Below the pieces are notes generated by a model, which had not been told where the DNA came from, did not search any database, and was given only the letters and a program-made list of their open reading frames with translations. DNA of 64,000 bases from Myotis daubentonii (taxonomy: Eukaryota > Chordata > Mammalia > Chiroptera > Vespertilionidae): contig NC_081840.1 of NCBI RefSeq assembly GCF_963259705.1, forward strand, positions 144,629,549-144,693,548. The letters are read 5' to 3'. The position numbers were made by a program, and so were the translations under genes. Below, piece after piece: positions 63,582-64,000 of the stretch; the first letter of the stretch is position 1; the number at the start of each line of letters is the position of its first letter.

Positions 63582-64000
63582 TTGGGTTTGTGGTTTTTCT
63601 TCAAGTGCAAGAAAGTCAGAAAATGGAAGGGAGTTGAGGATGTATGTAGAAGGGAGTGATGCTGATGCTGATGCATGGAATTAAAGAGGGTAGCGAAGAG
63701 AGTTAAGAGATTAAGGGCATAGGTGACAATTAAGTTAGTAGAAACAGTCAATTGATGTGTTTTGAAAAATTATTGGAATAGAGATACTAGAAAATTTGGG
63801 TTGAAAGATAGGACACTGAGGTTATCAATGAGTTGAAGTTAACTGGTTTTAACAAGAAAATGGCATGACCCTGAGAATGAATGTCTTCTTAATTTTGGTA
63901 CTTGCCTCACCCTAATCTCATCCTTACTAAAATATTAAAATGTTCTAAAGTAGGAAGACCATATCATTGGATAGAAAAAATAACAAGCTAAGAGATAAAC
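63582..64000. other. Right-end non-coding stretch
   Basis: AT-rich DNA with no gene or element recognised up to the window edge. Confidence 0.6.

Overview
This is mammalian nuclear DNA, AT-rich, intron-bearing and dominated by interspersed repeats. The repeat content points to a vespertilionid bat. There are at least ten Helitron copies with a 5' TC end, a 3' terminal hairpin and a CTAG end, which is the HeliBat type known among mammals essentially from Vespertilionidae. There are also about thirteen tRNA-derived Ves-type SINEs, and older MIR, L2, L1, MER2-like and hAT-like fragments common to placental mammals.

The only protein-coding gene I can support is CXXC4 (IDAX) on the minus strand. 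Its main coding exon (20012 down to 18924, 363 codons) encodes the whole CXXC zinc finger and ends at a splice donor. The last short coding exon (about 14 codons in relatives) was not found and probably lies left of position 1. Upstream, on the right, are candidate 3' splice sites (20298/20297 and 20270/20269), an intron with three octamer-type motifs including an Oct-Sox composite, a candidate non-coding exon (22921 to 22775) and a CpG-island promoter (about 22990-23720) with a CCAAT box and GC boxes.

Layout. 1-18.8 kb is the CXXC4 intron or 3' flank with scattered repeats and one 5'-truncated L1 with a clear target-site duplication. 18.8-23.7 kb is CXXC4 and its promoter. 24-34.6 kb is repeat-poor upstream DNA with a few MIR/L2 relics, the likeliest place for distal regulatory elements. 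34.7-41.7 kb holds a minisatellite-bearing Helitron, a long L2, an old L1 and another Helitron. 44.7-49.4 kb holds two SINEs, an 813-bp solo LTR with 5-bp target duplication, and a two-Helitron array. 51.6-55.9 kb is the most unusual part: four Helitrons joined end to end on the minus strand, one carrying a hairpin whose two arms both read as CTCF-like motifs, interrupted by two SINEs. 55.9-64 kb holds a MER2-like DNA transposon, five SINEs and an L1 piece.

All family names are from recognition, not from a search. No RNA gene, CRISPR array or complete second gene was seen. The long open frames outside CXXC4 run through minisatellites, the CpG island, or the antisense of glycine codons.
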